Positions 42,685 through 52,335 of a stretch of 64,000 nucleotides of DNA are shown here, piece after piece (within the stretch, counting starts at the first letter, position 1; the number at the start of each line of letters is the position of its first letter). Under the pieces are notes generated by a model. It had not been told where the DNA came from. It searched no databases and saw only the letters and a list, made by a program, of their open reading frames with translations. This stretch comes from Rhodospirillaceae bacterium bin65 (GTDB lineage Bacteria > Pseudomonadota > Alphaproteobacteria > Bin65). Location: positions 1-64,000 of the forward strand of contig MPMX01000003.1 of the NCBI GenBank assembly GCA_002238725.1, in the 5' to 3' direction. Both the position numbers and the translations under genes were made by a program.

Positions 42685-43287
42685 ATGACGGAAAACGAAG
42701 CGGCGCGGCGCGAGGCGCGTTGCCGGGCGGTAAAAGCGGCGGTTTCGGATATCCGCGCCATCGAACGCGACCACGGGGTGACGCCGGACGGCCTCGCCCG
42801 GATCAAGCAGTGCCTGCTCGATCTTGCCGCACAGGCGGACCTGTTCCCGGCGGAAGATTTCCCGCCGCCGGAAGGGGATGTCGACTTTCCCGCCAACATC
42901 TACCGGATCGCGGAGGACGACGACCATCGCTTCGCCCTCTATGTCCAGTCGGCGCGCGGCGCGCTGGATACGCCGGCGCACAACCACACCACCTGGGCGG
43001 TCATCGCCGGCATCCGGGGCGACGAGTTGAACCGCTTCTACGAGCGCACGGCGGACGGCGGCGTGGCCGAGACCGGCCGGCATGTCGTGCGGCAGGGCTC
43101 GGCCGTCGCCTTTCTGCCGGACGAGTTGCATTCCATCCACGTGGCGGGCGACGACCGGGTCGTCAACTTCCACATGTACGGCCTGGCGCTCGACCATCTG
43201 CACACGCGGGAATATTACCGGGCCGACGACCACAGCTGGCGCAACTTCCCGGCCCAGCAGGACATTATCGACGCGCGCGGCGCCTGA
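42685..43287 (+). CDS. Cysteine dioxygenase type I-like protein
   Basis: 200 residues. Cupin with metal ligands in TPAHNHTTWAVIAG (HxH) and ELHSIHVAG (third His), the CDO pattern, plus RFYERTADG. CDO oxidises cysteine to cysteine sulfinate; bacterial relatives may act on 3-mercaptopropionate. GGAGGAG precedes the ATG. It is cotranscribed with the TauE-like exporter and the rhodanese gene. Confidence 0.85.
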   Translation: MTENEAARREARCRAVKAAVSDIRAIERDHGVTPDGLARIKQCLLDLAAQADLFPAEDFPPPEGDVDFPANIYRIAEDDDHRFALYVQSARGALDTPAHNHTTWAVIAGIRGDELNRFYERTADGGVAETGRHVVRQGSAVAFLPDELHSIHVAGDDRVVNFHMYGLALDHLHTREYYRADDHSWRNFPAQQDIIDARGA

Positions 43288-43319
43288 AACATCCCCCGGC
43301 AAATCTCCCGGAACAAACC

Positions 43320-44900
43320 ATGAGCCTCTATATTTCCCCGGCGGACCTGCACGCCACCCTGCAGGACGGCGACGAGATCGCCCTGATCGATGTCCGCGAA
43401 CAGGGCGTTTTCTACCATTCGCACCTGTTCTGGGCGGTCTGCATTCCGCTGTCGCGCCTGGAGCTTCAGGTTCTGAACCTCGTGCCGCGCATGAGCGTGC
43501 GGATCGTGCTGTGCGACGACGGTCCGTCCGGCATCGCCGGCGCGGCGATGGAGGTGCTTGGAGCCCTCGGCTACGGCGACGTCCGCATCCTCGACGGCGG
43601 CACGGCCGCCTGGTCCGAAGCCGGCTACGAGCTCTATTCCGGCGTCAACGTGCCGTCCAAGGCGTTCGGCGAGTTCGTTGAGCACGCCTACGACACGCCG
43701 CGCCTGCCGCCGGAGAAACTCGACGAAACCATACGCTCGGGCCGGGACATGGTGATCCTGGACAGCCGGCCCGTCGAGGAATACCGGCGCATGAACATCC
43801 CGGGCGGCGTCGACGTGCCGGGCGCCGAACTGGTCTACCGGGTCCACGAGATCGCGCCCGATCCGGAGACGCTGGTGGTCGTCAACTGCGCCGGCCGCAC
43901 GCGCAGCATCATCGGCGCCCAGAGCCTGATCAATGCCGGCATTCCGAATGAGGTCGCCGCGCTCAAGGACGGGACCATGGGCTGGGAACTGGCCGGCTTC
44001 TCCTGCGAGCACGGCGCCGACCGCTTCGGTCCGGATCCGTCGCCGGACGCTGTGACGGTTGCGCAGGAAAGAGCGGCCACCGTCGCACGGCGTTTCGAAG
44101 TGTCCTTCGCCGACAAGGCGACGGTCGAGCGCTGGCAGACCGAAGCCGCCGTACGTACGCTCTATCTTCTGGACGTACGTACACCCGAGGAATACGAGGC
44201 CGGCCATGTCGCCGGTTCGCGCCACGCGCCGGGCGGGCAGCTGGTCCAGGCGACCGACGAGTATGTCGCGACCCGGCACGGCCGGATCGTCCTGTTCGAC
44301 AACGAACGGGTGCGCGCCGTCATGACCGCTTCCTGGCTGATCCAGCTCGGCTGGCGCGATGTCCATGTCTACGGCGGCGCGATCGCTGACTGGCCGATCG
44401 AGACCGGGCCGCGCACGCCGGCGGCGCCGGAGATCGAGCGGTGGGACACGATCGGGCCCGGCGCTGTCGAGCCGGACGATTTCATCCTCGACCTGTCCGA
44501 CAGCCTGACCTACCGGCGCGGCCATATCCCCGGCGCCTGGTGGGGCCTGCGCACGCGCCTCGACGAGGCGCTGCTGCCGGACGACGCGCGCATCGTCCTC
44601 TACGCCGACGACGACCGGATGGCCCATCTGGCGGCTGCGGAAATGTCCGGCCTGGAGATCGAGGACGATTTCGTCGTGCTGGCCGGCGGCCTCAAAGCCT
44701 GGCGCGCCGCCGGTAAGCCGGTCGAGCCCGATAGCGGCAGGATGACCCTGGCGACCACGGAGCCGAACGACGTCTGGTACAAGCCCTACGATACCGACGA
44801 AGAGGTCCGGGCGAAAATGGAGGAATATCTGGTGTGGGAAGTTGCGCTGGTGGAGCAGATCGCGCGGGACGGCACGGTCAGCTTCCGGAAATACGCATGA
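43320..44900 (+). CDS. Four-domain rhodanese (thiosulfate sulfurtransferase-like)
   Basis: 526 residues with four rhodanese domains in tandem. Active loops: domain 1 LCDDGPSG (Cys, non-standard loop), domain 2 VNCAGRTRS (standard CxxxxR loop), domain 3 LFDNERVR (no Cys), domain 4 LYADDDRM (no Cys). So domain 2 is the likely catalytic one; the others seem structural or regulatory. CDO and exporter genes lie upstream. It probably carries sulfane sulfur made during cysteine breakdown. Confidence 0.88.
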   Translation: MSLYISPADLHATLQDGDEIALIDVREQGVFYHSHLFWAVCIPLSRLELQVLNLVPRMSVRIVLCDDGPSGIAGAAMEVLGALGYGDVRILDGGTAAWSEAGYELYSGVNVPSKAFGEFVEHAYDTPRLPPEKLDETIRSGRDMVILDSRPVEEYRRMNIPGGVDVPGAELVYRVHEIAPDPETLVVVNCAGRTRSIIGAQSLINAGIPNEVAALKDGTMGWELAGFSCEHGADRFGPDPSPDAVTVAQERAATVARRFEVSFADKATVERWQTEAAVRTLYLLDVRTPEEYEAGHVAGSRHAPGGQLVQATDEYVATRHGRIVLFDNERVRAVMTASWLIQLGWRDVHVYGGAIADWPIETGPRTPAAPEIERWDTIGPGAVEPDDFILDLSDSLTYRRGHIPGAWWGLRTRLDEALLPDDARIVLYADDDRMAHLAAAEMSGLEIEDDFVVLAGGLKAWRAAGKPVEPDSGRMTLATTEPNDVWYKPYDTDEEVRAKMEEYLVWEVALVEQIARDGTVSFRKYA

Positions 44901-44910
44901 CACTTTCGCA

Positions 44911-45774
44911 ATGACCGCCGCACGGATCAGGGTCATGGAAGCCCGCGGCATTGATGCGGGCATGGACCCGGCCGAAATTTCCGCACCGCTGCTGTCCGCC
45001 ACCGTACTGCTGCTGCGCGACGGCGCGGACGGGCTGGAAGTGTTCATGGTGGAGCGCAGCGGCCGGGTCGGCGCCTTCGCCGGCGCGATGGTGTTCCCCG
45101 GCGGCAAGGTCGCGCCCGAGGATTCCTCCGCCGAGCTGCGCGCTCTGGCCGACAATGGCGACAGCCTGGACGACGAGGCCTTCGGTTTCGCCGTCTCCTC
45201 GGTGCGCGAAGCCTTCGAGGAATGCGGCGTATTGCTGGCCCATCGCGACGGCGCCACGCTGACTGACGCCGAACTGGCGCCGCTTGCCGGGTTCCGCGAA
45301 GCGATCGGCCGCAACCGGCTTCCGTTCGCGCGCTTCCTCGCCGACCACGGCCTGCGCCTCGATCTGGCCGGTCTGGCGCCCTTTTCGCGCTGGGTGACGC
45401 CGACGTTCCGGCCGAAACGGTTCGATACCCTGTTCTTCCTCGCCGCCGTGCCGCCCGACCAGACGCTGAGTCACGACGGCAGCGAGACGGTGCACGGCCT
45501 GTGGACCCGGCCGCAGCAGGTCATAGACGCGGCCGACCGGCACCGGAAATATTCGCTCTATTTCGCCACCCGGCTGAACCTGATGGACCTGGCGCAGAGC
45601 AGCACGGTCGCGGAGGCGCTTTCCCGGGCCGCCGGCCGAGAACCGCCGCAGGCCATGCCGTGGCGCGAAAAGACGCCGGACGGTCCGCGGCTGCGGATCG
45701 ATCCCGACTCCGGCTATGCCCTCGTGCAGGCGACCCTGGAAGTCGCCGGCGGCATCGCGCCCTTGCCGAACTGA
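44911..45774 (+). CDS. Nudix hydrolase (NUDT19-like, split Nudix box)
   Basis: 287 residues. FAGAMVFPGGKVAPED starts the Nudix box, but about 27 residues separate it from the REAFEECGVLL half, as in NUDT19/CoA-pyrophosphatase-like enzymes whose box carries an insertion. Likely substrates are CoA or acyl-CoA diphosphates, by family only. The start at 44911 follows the rhodanese stop by 10 bases. Confidence 0.8.
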   Translation: MTAARIRVMEARGIDAGMDPAEISAPLLSATVLLLRDGADGLEVFMVERSGRVGAFAGAMVFPGGKVAPEDSSAELRALADNGDSLDDEAFGFAVSSVREAFEECGVLLAHRDGATLTDAELAPLAGFREAIGRNRLPFARFLADHGLRLDLAGLAPFSRWVTPTFRPKRFDTLFFLAAVPPDQTLSHDGSETVHGLWTRPQQVIDAADRHRKYSLYFATRLNLMDLAQSSTVAEALSRAAGREPPQAMPWREKTPDGPRLRIDPDSGYALVQATLEVAGGIAPLPN

Positions 45775-45787
45775 TGCACGGTTCTAT

Positions 45788-45804
45788 ATTAGAATTACTC
45801 TAAT
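45788..45804 (+). promoter_or_regulatory. Iron-box-like palindrome (ICE/Irr type)
   Basis: ATTAGA-ATTAC-TCTAAT, a perfect 6-5-6 inverted repeat, 22 bases before the DUF3501 start. It closely resembles the alphaproteobacterial iron control element TTTAGAA-N3-TTCTAAA bound by Irr. Confidence 0.55.
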
Positions 45805-45825
45805 CTAAAACGGAGTAGGCTGGAG

Positions 45826-46407
45826 ATGAACGTGCTGACGCGCGCCGACATCATGGCGATGGCGGACTATGAGGCGGTGCGCCGGGAAAAACGCCGCGAG
45901 ATCGCGCAGATCAAGAAGAACCGGCGGGTCGAGGTCGGCCCCTTTGCGACCTTCTATTTCGAGAGCCGCGCGACCATGTGGCACCAGGTCCACGAGATGC
46001 TGTTCATCGAGAAGGGCGGTGAAGCGCAGATCGCCGACGAATTGGCGGCCTACAACCCGCTGATCCCGAACGGCCGCGAACTGATCGCGACGGTGATGAT
46101 CGAGATCGACGACGACAGGCGGCGGCGCACGGTTCTGGGCCGGCTCGGCGGCTTCGAGGAGACCATGTTCCTCCGCTTCGGCGGCGAGGAGATTGCCGGA
46201 GTTCCCGAAGACGATATCGACCGCACCACGGCGGACGGCAAAGCCTCCTCCGTCCAGTTCGTGCATTTCCCTTTCACCGATGCCCAGGCGGCGGCGTTCA
46301 AGGCCGGCGGCGGCGAGGCCATCGTCGGCGTCGGCCATCCGAACTATGCCCATATGGCGGTGATGTCCGGGCCCGTGCAGGCAGCCCTGGCGGGGGATTT
46401 GAAATAA
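45826..46407 (+). CDS. DUF3501 family protein
   Basis: 193 residues. RADIMAMADYEAVRREKRRE, FYFESRATMWHQVHEMLFIE and NPLIPNGRELIATVMIEIDD are DUF3501 signatures. Function unknown; the gene is often next to rubrerythrin and Fe-S oxidoreductase genes elsewhere, suggesting a redox role. Here it stands alone behind an iron-box-like palindrome, 340 bases before dnaK. Confidence 0.85.
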   Translation: MNVLTRADIMAMADYEAVRREKRREIAQIKKNRRVEVGPFATFYFESRATMWHQVHEMLFIEKGGEAQIADELAAYNPLIPNGRELIATVMIEIDDDRRRRTVLGRLGGFEETMFLRFGGEEIAGVPEDDIDRTTADGKASSVQFVHFPFTDAQAAAFKAGGGEAIVGVGHPNYAHMAVMSGPVQAALAGDLK

Positions 46408-46747
46408 AGTTTCGGCGGAGGGGGCCGAATCGGCACGAATGGACTGCGTAACCGGAACATCGGGTAACGCCACGGACCGGTTACATGGGTGACACTGTTT
46501 TCGTTTCGTTTTGCTTCGGGGCGTCCGGGCCGGGCGGATTTGTCCGCCGTGGCGGCTTCTTGCGGCGCTCCCGCCCTCTCCCTATATGCAGCAACGAAGC
46601 GGGCAAGGCCCCGCAATCCTGTCATTTGCGGCCGGTATACCCCGCCCCGTCGGGCGGACAGCCGGCCCGGAAACGGTCGCAGCGGGGGTTCGCACCGGCG
46701 CCTGAAAGGGCTTGTGCGGGCCTGCTGCCGTAAGGAGAGACCTGACC
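46408..46747 (+). promoter_or_regulatory. dnaK leader with sigma32-like promoter
   Basis: A gene-free interval. CTTGCG at 46558-46563 and CCCTATAT at 46579-46586, 15 bases apart, match the heat-shock (sigma32) consensus. About 160 bases of leader follow. AAGGAGAGA lies just before the dnaK ATG. No CIRCE repeat was seen. Confidence 0.6.
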
Positions 46748-48691
46748 ATGGCCAAGATTATCGGCATCGATCTCGGTACCACCAATTCCTGCATCGCTGT
46801 AATGGACGGCGGGAGCGCCAAGGTAATTGAGAATTCGGAAGGCGGCCGCACGACGCCTTCGATGGTGGCGTTCACCGAAGACGGCGAGCGGCTGGTCGGC
46901 CAATCCGCCAAGCGCCAGGCGGTCACGAACCCGGAAAGCACGATCTTCGCGGTCAAGCGGCTGATCGGCCGGCGCTTCGACGATCCGATGACCCGCAAGG
47001 ACATCGAGCTTGTCCCGTACCAGATCGTCAAATCCGACGGCGGCGACGCTTGGGTCGGCGCGCGCGACGAAAAATACAGCCCGAGCCAGATCAGCGCCTT
47101 CATCCTGCAGAAGATGAAGGAGACCGCCGAAGCCTATCTGGGCGAGCCGGTCGAGCACGCCGTCATCACCGTCCCGGCCTATTTCGACGATTCCCAGCGC
47201 CAGGCGACCAAGGATGCCGGCAGGATCGCCGGCCTCGAGGTCAGGCGCATCATCAACGAGCCGACCGCCGCCGCGTTGGCTTACGGGCTGGAGAAGAACG
47301 AGAGCGGCACCATCGCCGTCTACGATCTGGGCGGCGGCACCTTCGACGTCTCGATCCTCGAGATCGGCGACGGCCTGTTTCAGGTGAAATCGACCAACGG
47401 CGACACCTTCCTCGGCGGCGAGGATTTCGACGCCAAGATCATCGACTATCTGGCCGCCGAGTTCAAAAAGGACCAGGGCATCGACCTGCGCAACGACCGT
47501 CTGGCGCTTCAGCGCCTCAAGGAAGCCGCGGAAAAAGCCAAGATCGAACTGTCGAGCGCGACCCAGACGGACATCAACCTGCCGTTCATCACCGCCGACG
47601 CCAGTGGGCCGAAGCATCTGAACGTCAAGCTGACCCGCGCCAAGCTGGAAACCCTGGTCGAGGAGTTGATCCAGCGCACGGTCGGGCCGTGTCGCGCTGC
47701 GCTCAAGGACGCCGGGCTCAAGGCCAGCGAGATCGATGAGGTGATCCTGGTCGGCGGCATGACCCGCATGCCGAGGGTGCAGGAGACGGTGCAGCAAATC
47801 TTCGGCCGCGAGCCGCACAAGGGCGTCAACCCGGACGAGGTCGTCGCGCTCGGCGCCGCGATCCAGGGTGGCGTTCTGAACAAGGACGTCAAGGATGTCC
47901 TGCTGCTCGATGTTACGCCGCTGTCGCTCGGTATCGAGACCCTGGGCGGCGTGTTCACCCGCCTGATCGACCGCAACACCACGATCCCGACCAAGAAGAG
48001 CCAGGTCTTCTCGACCGCCGAGGACAATCAGGGCGCGGTCACCATCCGGGTCGGCCAGGGCGAGCGCGAAATGGCGGCGGACAACAAGATGCTTGGCCAG
48101 TTCGATCTGGTCGGCATTCCGCCGGCGCCGCGCGGCGTGCCGCAGATCGAGGTCGCTTTCGATATCGACGCCAACGGCATCGTCAGCGTTACCGCGACGG
48201 ACAAAGCAACCGGCAAGGAGCAGCAGATCCGCATCCAGGCGTCCGGCGGCCTGAGCGACGACGAGATCGAGCGGATGGTCGGGGAGGCCGAAGCCAACGC
48301 CGAGGAGGACCGGAAACGCCGCGAACTGGCCGATGCCCGAAACGCCGCCGACGCGATGATCCATCAGACCGGCAAGTCCCTTTCCGAGCATGGCGACAAG
48401 ATCGAGGCCGCCGAGAAAGACGCCATCGAAAAGGCGATGGAAGACCTGAAAGCGGTCAAGGACGAGGACGATCTCGGCGCGATCCAGGAAAAGACCCAGG
48501 CGCTGATGCAGGTGTCGATGAAGCTGGGCGAAGCCATGTACGCCGCCCAACAGGCCGAGGCCGAGGCTGCATCCGCCCAGGACGCGGGTGGCGCCGAGGG
48601 TGCGGACGCCACCGACGCGCAGGCCGAAGACAGCGTCGTCGATGCCGACTTCGAAGAAGTCGACGACGACGAGCAGAAAAAAGCCTCCTGA
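46748..48691 (+). CDS. dnaK: Chaperone DnaK (Hsp70)
   Basis: 647 residues. ATP-driven folding chaperone. [19 protein letters not shown] opens the nucleotide domain; [35 protein letters not shown] and [13 protein letters not shown] follow. The substrate domain begins at [14 protein letters not shown], and the disordered acidic tail ends the protein with EEVDD. Typical length. dnaJ follows by 233 bases, the standard pairing. Confidence 0.97.
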   Translation: MAKIIGIDLGTTNSCIAVMDGGSAKVIENSEGGRTTPSMVAFTEDGERLVGQSAKRQAVTNPESTIFAVKRLIGRRFDDPMTRKDIELVPYQIVKSDGGDAWVGARDEKYSPSQISAFILQKMKETAEAYLGEPVEHAVITVPAYFDDSQRQATKDAGRIAGLEVRRIINEPTAAALAYGLEKNESGTIAVYDLGGGTFDVSILEIGDGLFQVKSTNGDTFLGGEDFDAKIIDYLAAEFKKDQGIDLRNDRLALQRLKEAAEKAKIELSSATQTDINLPFITADASGPKHLNVKLTRAKLETLVEELIQRTVGPCRAALKDAGLKASEIDEVILVGGMTRMPRVQETVQQIFGREPHKGVNPDEVVALGAAIQGGVLNKDVKDVLLLDVTPLSLGIETLGGVFTRLIDRNTTIPTKKSQVFSTAEDNQGAVTIRVGQGEREMAADNKMLGQFDLVGIPPAPRGVPQIEVAFDIDANGIVSVTATDKATGKEQQIRIQASGGLSDDEIERMVGEAEANAEEDRKRRELADARNAADAMIHQTGKSLSEHGDKIEAAEKDAIEKAMEDLKAVKDEDDLGAIQEKTQALMQVSMKLGEAMYAAQQAEAEAASAQDAGGAEGADATDAQAEDSVVDADFEEVDDDEQKKAS

Positions 48692-48924
48692 CGGTCACGG
48701 CATTTCCGCCGGCTGCCCCGGGAGGCCAGGGCATGGCGATCGGCATCGCGCATTCTTTGCGGAACCGGACGGCGGGGAGGACTGCTCCGCCTCACTTGCC
48801 GGATCCCAAGGACTGCAAATCCCGGAATACTCTCTTGGGAGAGCGGGACTTGCGGTTCGGGCGGGTTTGCCTGCGCGAGCCGGCGGCTTTCATGACGGCC
48901 TCGGCCTGACGGGCGGAGTCGGCG

Positions 48925-50079
48925 ATGGCGCAACGGGACTTTTACGATGTGCTTGGCGTTGGCCGCGACGCCGACGAATCCCAGATCAAATCCGCCTTCC
49001 GCAAGAAGGCGATGCAGTATCATCCCGACCGCAATCCGGGTGACGGCGAGGCCGAGCGCAATTTCAAGCAGGTCAACGAAGCCTACGAAATCCTGAAGGA
49101 CGGCGAGAAGCGCGCCGCTTACGATCGCTTCGGGCATGCCGCTTTCGAACAGAGCAGCAGCCCCGGAGCTGGCGGCTTCGGCTCCGGCGGGTTCGAGTTC
49201 AATTTCGGCGGCGGCAGCTTCGGCGACATTTTCGAAGACATTTTCGGCGACATCTCCGGCATGAACCAGGGCGGCCGACAGCGGCGTCCGACCCGCGGCC
49301 AGGATTTGCGCTACAACATGGAAGTCAGCCTGGAAGACGCCTTTACCGGCAAGCAGACGACCATCCGCGTGCCCAGCGCCGACCAGTGCGCGTCGTGCGG
49401 CGGCAGCGGCTCGGAAGGCGGCGCCGCCAGGGTAACCTGCGGCCATTGCGGCGGCCGCGGCCGGGTGCGCGCCAGCCAGGGCTTTTTCACGGTCGAGCGC
49501 ACCTGCGTCCAGTGCCAGGGCGAAGGCGAGGTCATCGAGAACCCCTGCCGGGTGTGCAAGGGCGCCGGCCGGGTGCGGCGCGAGAAGACCCTGTCGGTCA
49601 ACATTCCGGCCGGCGTCGACGACGGCACCCGGATCCGCCTCGCCGGCGAGGGCGAACCGGGCATGCGCGGCGCGCCGGCAGGCGACCTTTACATTTTCGT
49701 GTCGGTGGCGCCGCACGAGGTGTTCCACCGCGACGGCGCCAACATCTATTGCCAGGTACCCTTGCCCATGACGACGGCCGCGCTCGGCGGCAATCTGGAA
49801 GTGCCGACGGTCGATGGCGTGCGCGCCCGGGTCGCCATCCCGGACGGCGCGCAGAGCGGCGACCAGTTCCGACTGCGCGGCAAGGGCATGACTCAGCTCC
49901 GCTCGCGGGCGCGCGGCGACATGTATATCGAGATCGAGGTTGAGACACCGCGAAACCTGAGCGCCCGGCAGCGCGAAATCCTGGAGGAATTCCGCAATGC
50001 CGGCGGCAACGCCAACAGCCCGAAATCGGCCGATTTCTTCGACAAGGTGAAGAACCTGTGGGAGGGGCTGAAGAACTGA
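48925..50079 (+). CDS. dnaJ: Chaperone DnaJ (Hsp40)
   Basis: 384 residues. Stimulates the DnaK ATPase and delivers substrates. J-domain with the HPD tripeptide ([18 protein letters not shown]), a Gly/Phe-rich linker (residues ~75-110), four zinc CxxCxGxG motifs ([32 protein letters not shown]) and the C-terminal substrate domain. Full type I DnaJ; all motifs are intact. Confidence 0.97.
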   Translation: MAQRDFYDVLGVGRDADESQIKSAFRKKAMQYHPDRNPGDGEAERNFKQVNEAYEILKDGEKRAAYDRFGHAAFEQSSSPGAGGFGSGGFEFNFGGGSFGDIFEDIFGDISGMNQGGRQRRPTRGQDLRYNMEVSLEDAFTGKQTTIRVPSADQCASCGGSGSEGGAARVTCGHCGGRGRVRASQGFFTVERTCVQCQGEGEVIENPCRVCKGAGRVRREKTLSVNIPAGVDDGTRIRLAGEGEPGMRGAPAGDLYIFVSVAPHEVFHRDGANIYCQVPLPMTTAALGGNLEVPTVDGVRARVAIPDGAQSGDQFRLRGKGMTQLRSRARGDMYIEIEVETPRNLSARQREILEEFRNAGGNANSPKSADFFDKVKNLWEGLKN

Positions 50080-50128
50080 CCGCCGCTTCAGGCCGTGCCC
50101 GTGTATCGAGGCAGCGGAGGGTTTAAAG

Positions 50129-50148
50129 CCGTGCGGCCTTCCGCACGG
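50129..50148. terminator. Stem-loop after dnaJ
   Basis: CCGTGCGG-CCTT-CCGCACGG, a perfect 8-bp stem with tetraloop, 50 bases after the dnaJ stop. It lacks a T-run on the plus strand, so it may be a weak or Rho-assisted terminator. Confidence 0.4.
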
Positions 50149-50228
50149 ATCGCGGCCGTGGCAATAATTTCCGGCCGGCGGGCGCATTCCATAACTCCGG
50201 CGCGAATCATGACATATCCTGACACGCC

Positions 50229-50915
50229 ATGACCGTCGCCGACCACATCCTCTATGCACTGGCGTGGCTCAGTTTCGGGCTGGTGCACAGCCTGCTGGCG
50301 CGGCAGAAGGCCAACCGGGCGTTCGATGGCGCACTCGGCAGCTTCGCGCGCATTGCCTACAACCTGATCGCCGCGGTCCAACTGGGCGCGATCCTAGTTC
50401 TGGAGTGGCGCGGTTTTCCGGACAAGGTTGCGTTCGAAACGCCGCTGTGGCTGCACGCCCCGATGGTGGCGGTGCAGGTCGCCGGCTGGGTCCTGCTGTT
50501 CGTCGCCCTGGTGCAGTACGATCTCGGCCGGTTCGGAGGACTGACCCAGGCGCGGGTGATCGTCCACCGGCGCGGCCGGGGGCGAGGCGCCGGGTACGGA
50601 CCGATGGCGAACACGCCGTCCGAACTGCCGGACCCGCCGCTGGACATTCCCCAGGCAAGGCTGGAGCCACTGGTTACGCGCGGCATCCACCGCTATGTCC
50701 GTCACCCGCTTTATTCCGCCATGTTTCTCATGTTCTGGGGCCGCGCGTTCGACGAAGCGGCGCTGATGACCGCGCTCTGGGCGACGCTCTACCTGGTGAT
50801 CGGCACGCGCTTCGAGGAACGCAAGCTGCTGCAGATCTACGGCGAGGACTATGCCCGCTACAGCGCCGCCGTGCCCCGCTTCCTGCCCCTGCGCGGCAAA
50901 GCCTGGGACGGGTAG
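50229..50915 (+). CDS. NnrU/isoprenylcysteine methyltransferase-like membrane protein
   Basis: 228 residues, four to five membrane helices. The C-terminal GIHRYVRHPLYSAMFLMFWG and TRFEERKLLQIYGEDYARY form the SAM-binding pattern of ICMT/PEMT-type membrane methyltransferases (NnrU family). NnrU itself is tied to nitric oxide reduction, but no nitrogen genes are nearby, so the substrate is unknown. Confidence 0.75.
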   Translation: MTVADHILYALAWLSFGLVHSLLARQKANRAFDGALGSFARIAYNLIAAVQLGAILVLEWRGFPDKVAFETPLWLHAPMVAVQVAGWVLLFVALVQYDLGRFGGLTQARVIVHRRGRGRGAGYGPMANTPSELPDPPLDIPQARLEPLVTRGIHRYVRHPLYSAMFLMFWGRAFDEAALMTALWATLYLVIGTRFEERKLLQIYGEDYARYSAAVPRFLPLRGKAWDG

Positions 50916-50916
50916 G

Positions 50917-51441
50917 TTACGAGCGCGTACCCCAGCGTTCGGCGGGGCCGGGGTCGAGGGTCTGTTGCAGCCGCTGCCCCGCGGCGAGCGCGAATTTCAG
51001 GATCTGGGTCCGCCGGCGGGTCGCATTCATGGGCCGGACCGGCGCTTCGCGGATGATGGCGGCGTCGAAGGCGTCGGCCGCCAGAAGGCCTTGGTCTTCC
51101 GGCAGGATATCGGCGGGAAAGCCGTCCGGCACGGCAAAATAATAGGTGTCGCACCAGAGCAGATAGTCCGGCCATTTCGAGTCGCTGCGGAAATCGGCCA
51201 GCGTGGTCTTGATCTCAACGATGACGAAACGCTGCTCACGGTTCAGGCCGATCGCATCGACCCGCCGGCCCTTGCCGACGGGAAACTCGGTCAGGGTGCT
51301 GTAACCCCGGGCCGCCAGAAAACGGCAGACTCCGCGCGCCATCCGCAGCGCCCTTCCGCCGGGCGCGCCGTTGTCACCGGCATCCGCCGCCGCGGGCTGC
51401 GCCGCGCGGGCAAGGCCGGATTCGGGGGTGCGGGAGTCCAC
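50917..51441 (-). CDS. mmcB: MmcB-family DNA repair protein
   Basis: 174 residues. A predicted endonuclease-like fold: YSTLTEFPVGKGRRVDAIGL, FVIVEIKTTLADFRSDSKWP (D...E.K metal site), DTYYFAVPDGFP and LLAADAFDAAIIREA. Caulobacter MmcB belongs to the SOS regulon and helps survive mitomycin C. The promoter upstream carries a LexA-like site. It converges with the NnrU-like gene, ends 2 bases apart. Confidence 0.85.
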   Translation of the reverse strand: MDSRTPESGLARAAQPAAADAGDNGAPGGRALRMARGVCRFLAARGYSTLTEFPVGKGRRVDAIGLNREQRFVIVEIKTTLADFRSDSKWPDYLLWCDTYYFAVPDGFPADILPEDQGLLAADAFDAAIIREAPVRPMNATRRRTQILKFALAAGQRLQQTLDPGPAERWGTRS

Positions 51442-51479
51442 GGTGCCGCTGTCGCCGCTCGGTCTGAAACCGCCACCAG

Positions 51480-51508
51480 ATTACAGGTATTGAACAATAA
51501 GTGTACAA
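51480..51508 (-). promoter_or_regulatory. mmcB promoter with candidate LexA box
   Basis: On the minus strand TTGTAC (51503-51508) and TGTAAT (51480-51485) are 17 bases apart. GTAC-N7-GTTC (51492-51506) is one mismatch from the alphaproteobacterial LexA site GTTC-N7-GTTC and overlaps the -35. Confidence 0.55.
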
Positions 51509-51629
51509 ATAATCGATGGCCCCGGAACCGGTACCGTCTTCCCTCCGCCGTTCCGTCCGATCGCGGCGCAGCTGGCATTGGGGCGTTGCCCGCGCATCCA
51601 ATGCCCGCCATCGAAAGCGGGAGACACAG

Positions 51630-52109
51630 TCAGCGCTCGGCCGGTTCGGCGTCGATCGTTTCAGGCGGCGTTGTGCAGATCTTGCCGCCGGTCGTGTTCT
51701 TGCCGGGCCGGATCGGCACGCTGCGCACGGCTTCCTCGACCGCCGGGCGCGCGAGATCGATGCCAAGCAGGCCGTTTTCCAGCACAGCGCCTTCGACCTC
51801 GATGCCTTCGGCAAGCATGAATGTGCGCTGGAACTGGCGAGCCGCGATGCCGCGATGCAGGAACACCCGGTCTTCGCGCTCGGACTGCCGTCCACGAACG
51901 ATGAGCTGGCGGCCTTCGACTGTGACTGTGAGATCGTCCATCGTGAAGCCAGCGACGGCGAGCGTAATGCGCAGCGCATTCGCGCCGGTCTGCTCGATAT
52001 TGTAGGGTGGATAGCCGTCGGCCGAAGCTTTGGCGATCCGGTCGACGGTCTGCTCGAATTCGTCGAAGCCGAGCAGAAACGGGCTGTTGAACAGGGACAG
52101 GCGGGCCAT
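51630..52109 (-). CDS. Small heat-shock protein (Hsp20/IbpA-type)
   Basis: 159 residues. The alpha-crystallin domain is visible: YPPYNIEQTGANALRITLAV, then LTVTVEGRQLIVRGRQ, RVFLHRGIAARQFQRTFMLA and ENGLLGIDLAR. Start MARLSLFNSPFLLGFDEFEQ at 52109 is the standard IbpA-like opening, so the frame's extension to 52169 is rejected. It holds unfolding proteins for DnaK; it sits near dnaK-dnaJ and diverges from a methyltransferase gene. Confidence 0.9.
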   Translation of the reverse strand: MARLSLFNSPFLLGFDEFEQTVDRIAKASADGYPPYNIEQTGANALRITLAVAGFTMDDLTVTVEGRQLIVRGRQSEREDRVFLHRGIAARQFQRTFMLAEGIEVEGAVLENGLLGIDLARPAVEEAVRSVPIRPGKNTTGGKICTTPPETIDAEPAER

Positions 52110-52166
52110 GCGCGCGCTCCTGCTTGGCGAACTACCGGGAAGCGATGACCCCGGCGGACAATCTTG

Positions 52167-52203
52167 CACTATGGCAGATAGTGATCGTTTCCGCCTCCAT
52201 CAA
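52167..52203 (-). promoter_or_regulatory. hsp20 promoter with overlapping dyad
   Basis: Minus-strand TTGATG (52198-52203) and TATCTG (52175-52180) with a 17-base spacer. CACTAT-GGCAG-ATAGTG (52167-52183), a perfect 6-5-6 dyad, overlaps the -10 and could be an operator. Confidence 0.5.
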
Positions 52204-52335
52204 TCGCGGCCCGGCTTTCCGGAGCGCTGCAACGCAAAGTCGACAAAATGTTGACCTCGCCGCAGCCGACGCCAAATTACGCGAGTCAAGGCCGCCAGCG
52301 CGGTCTGGGGTGCCAATTGCGGCGGGAAGAAAGCG

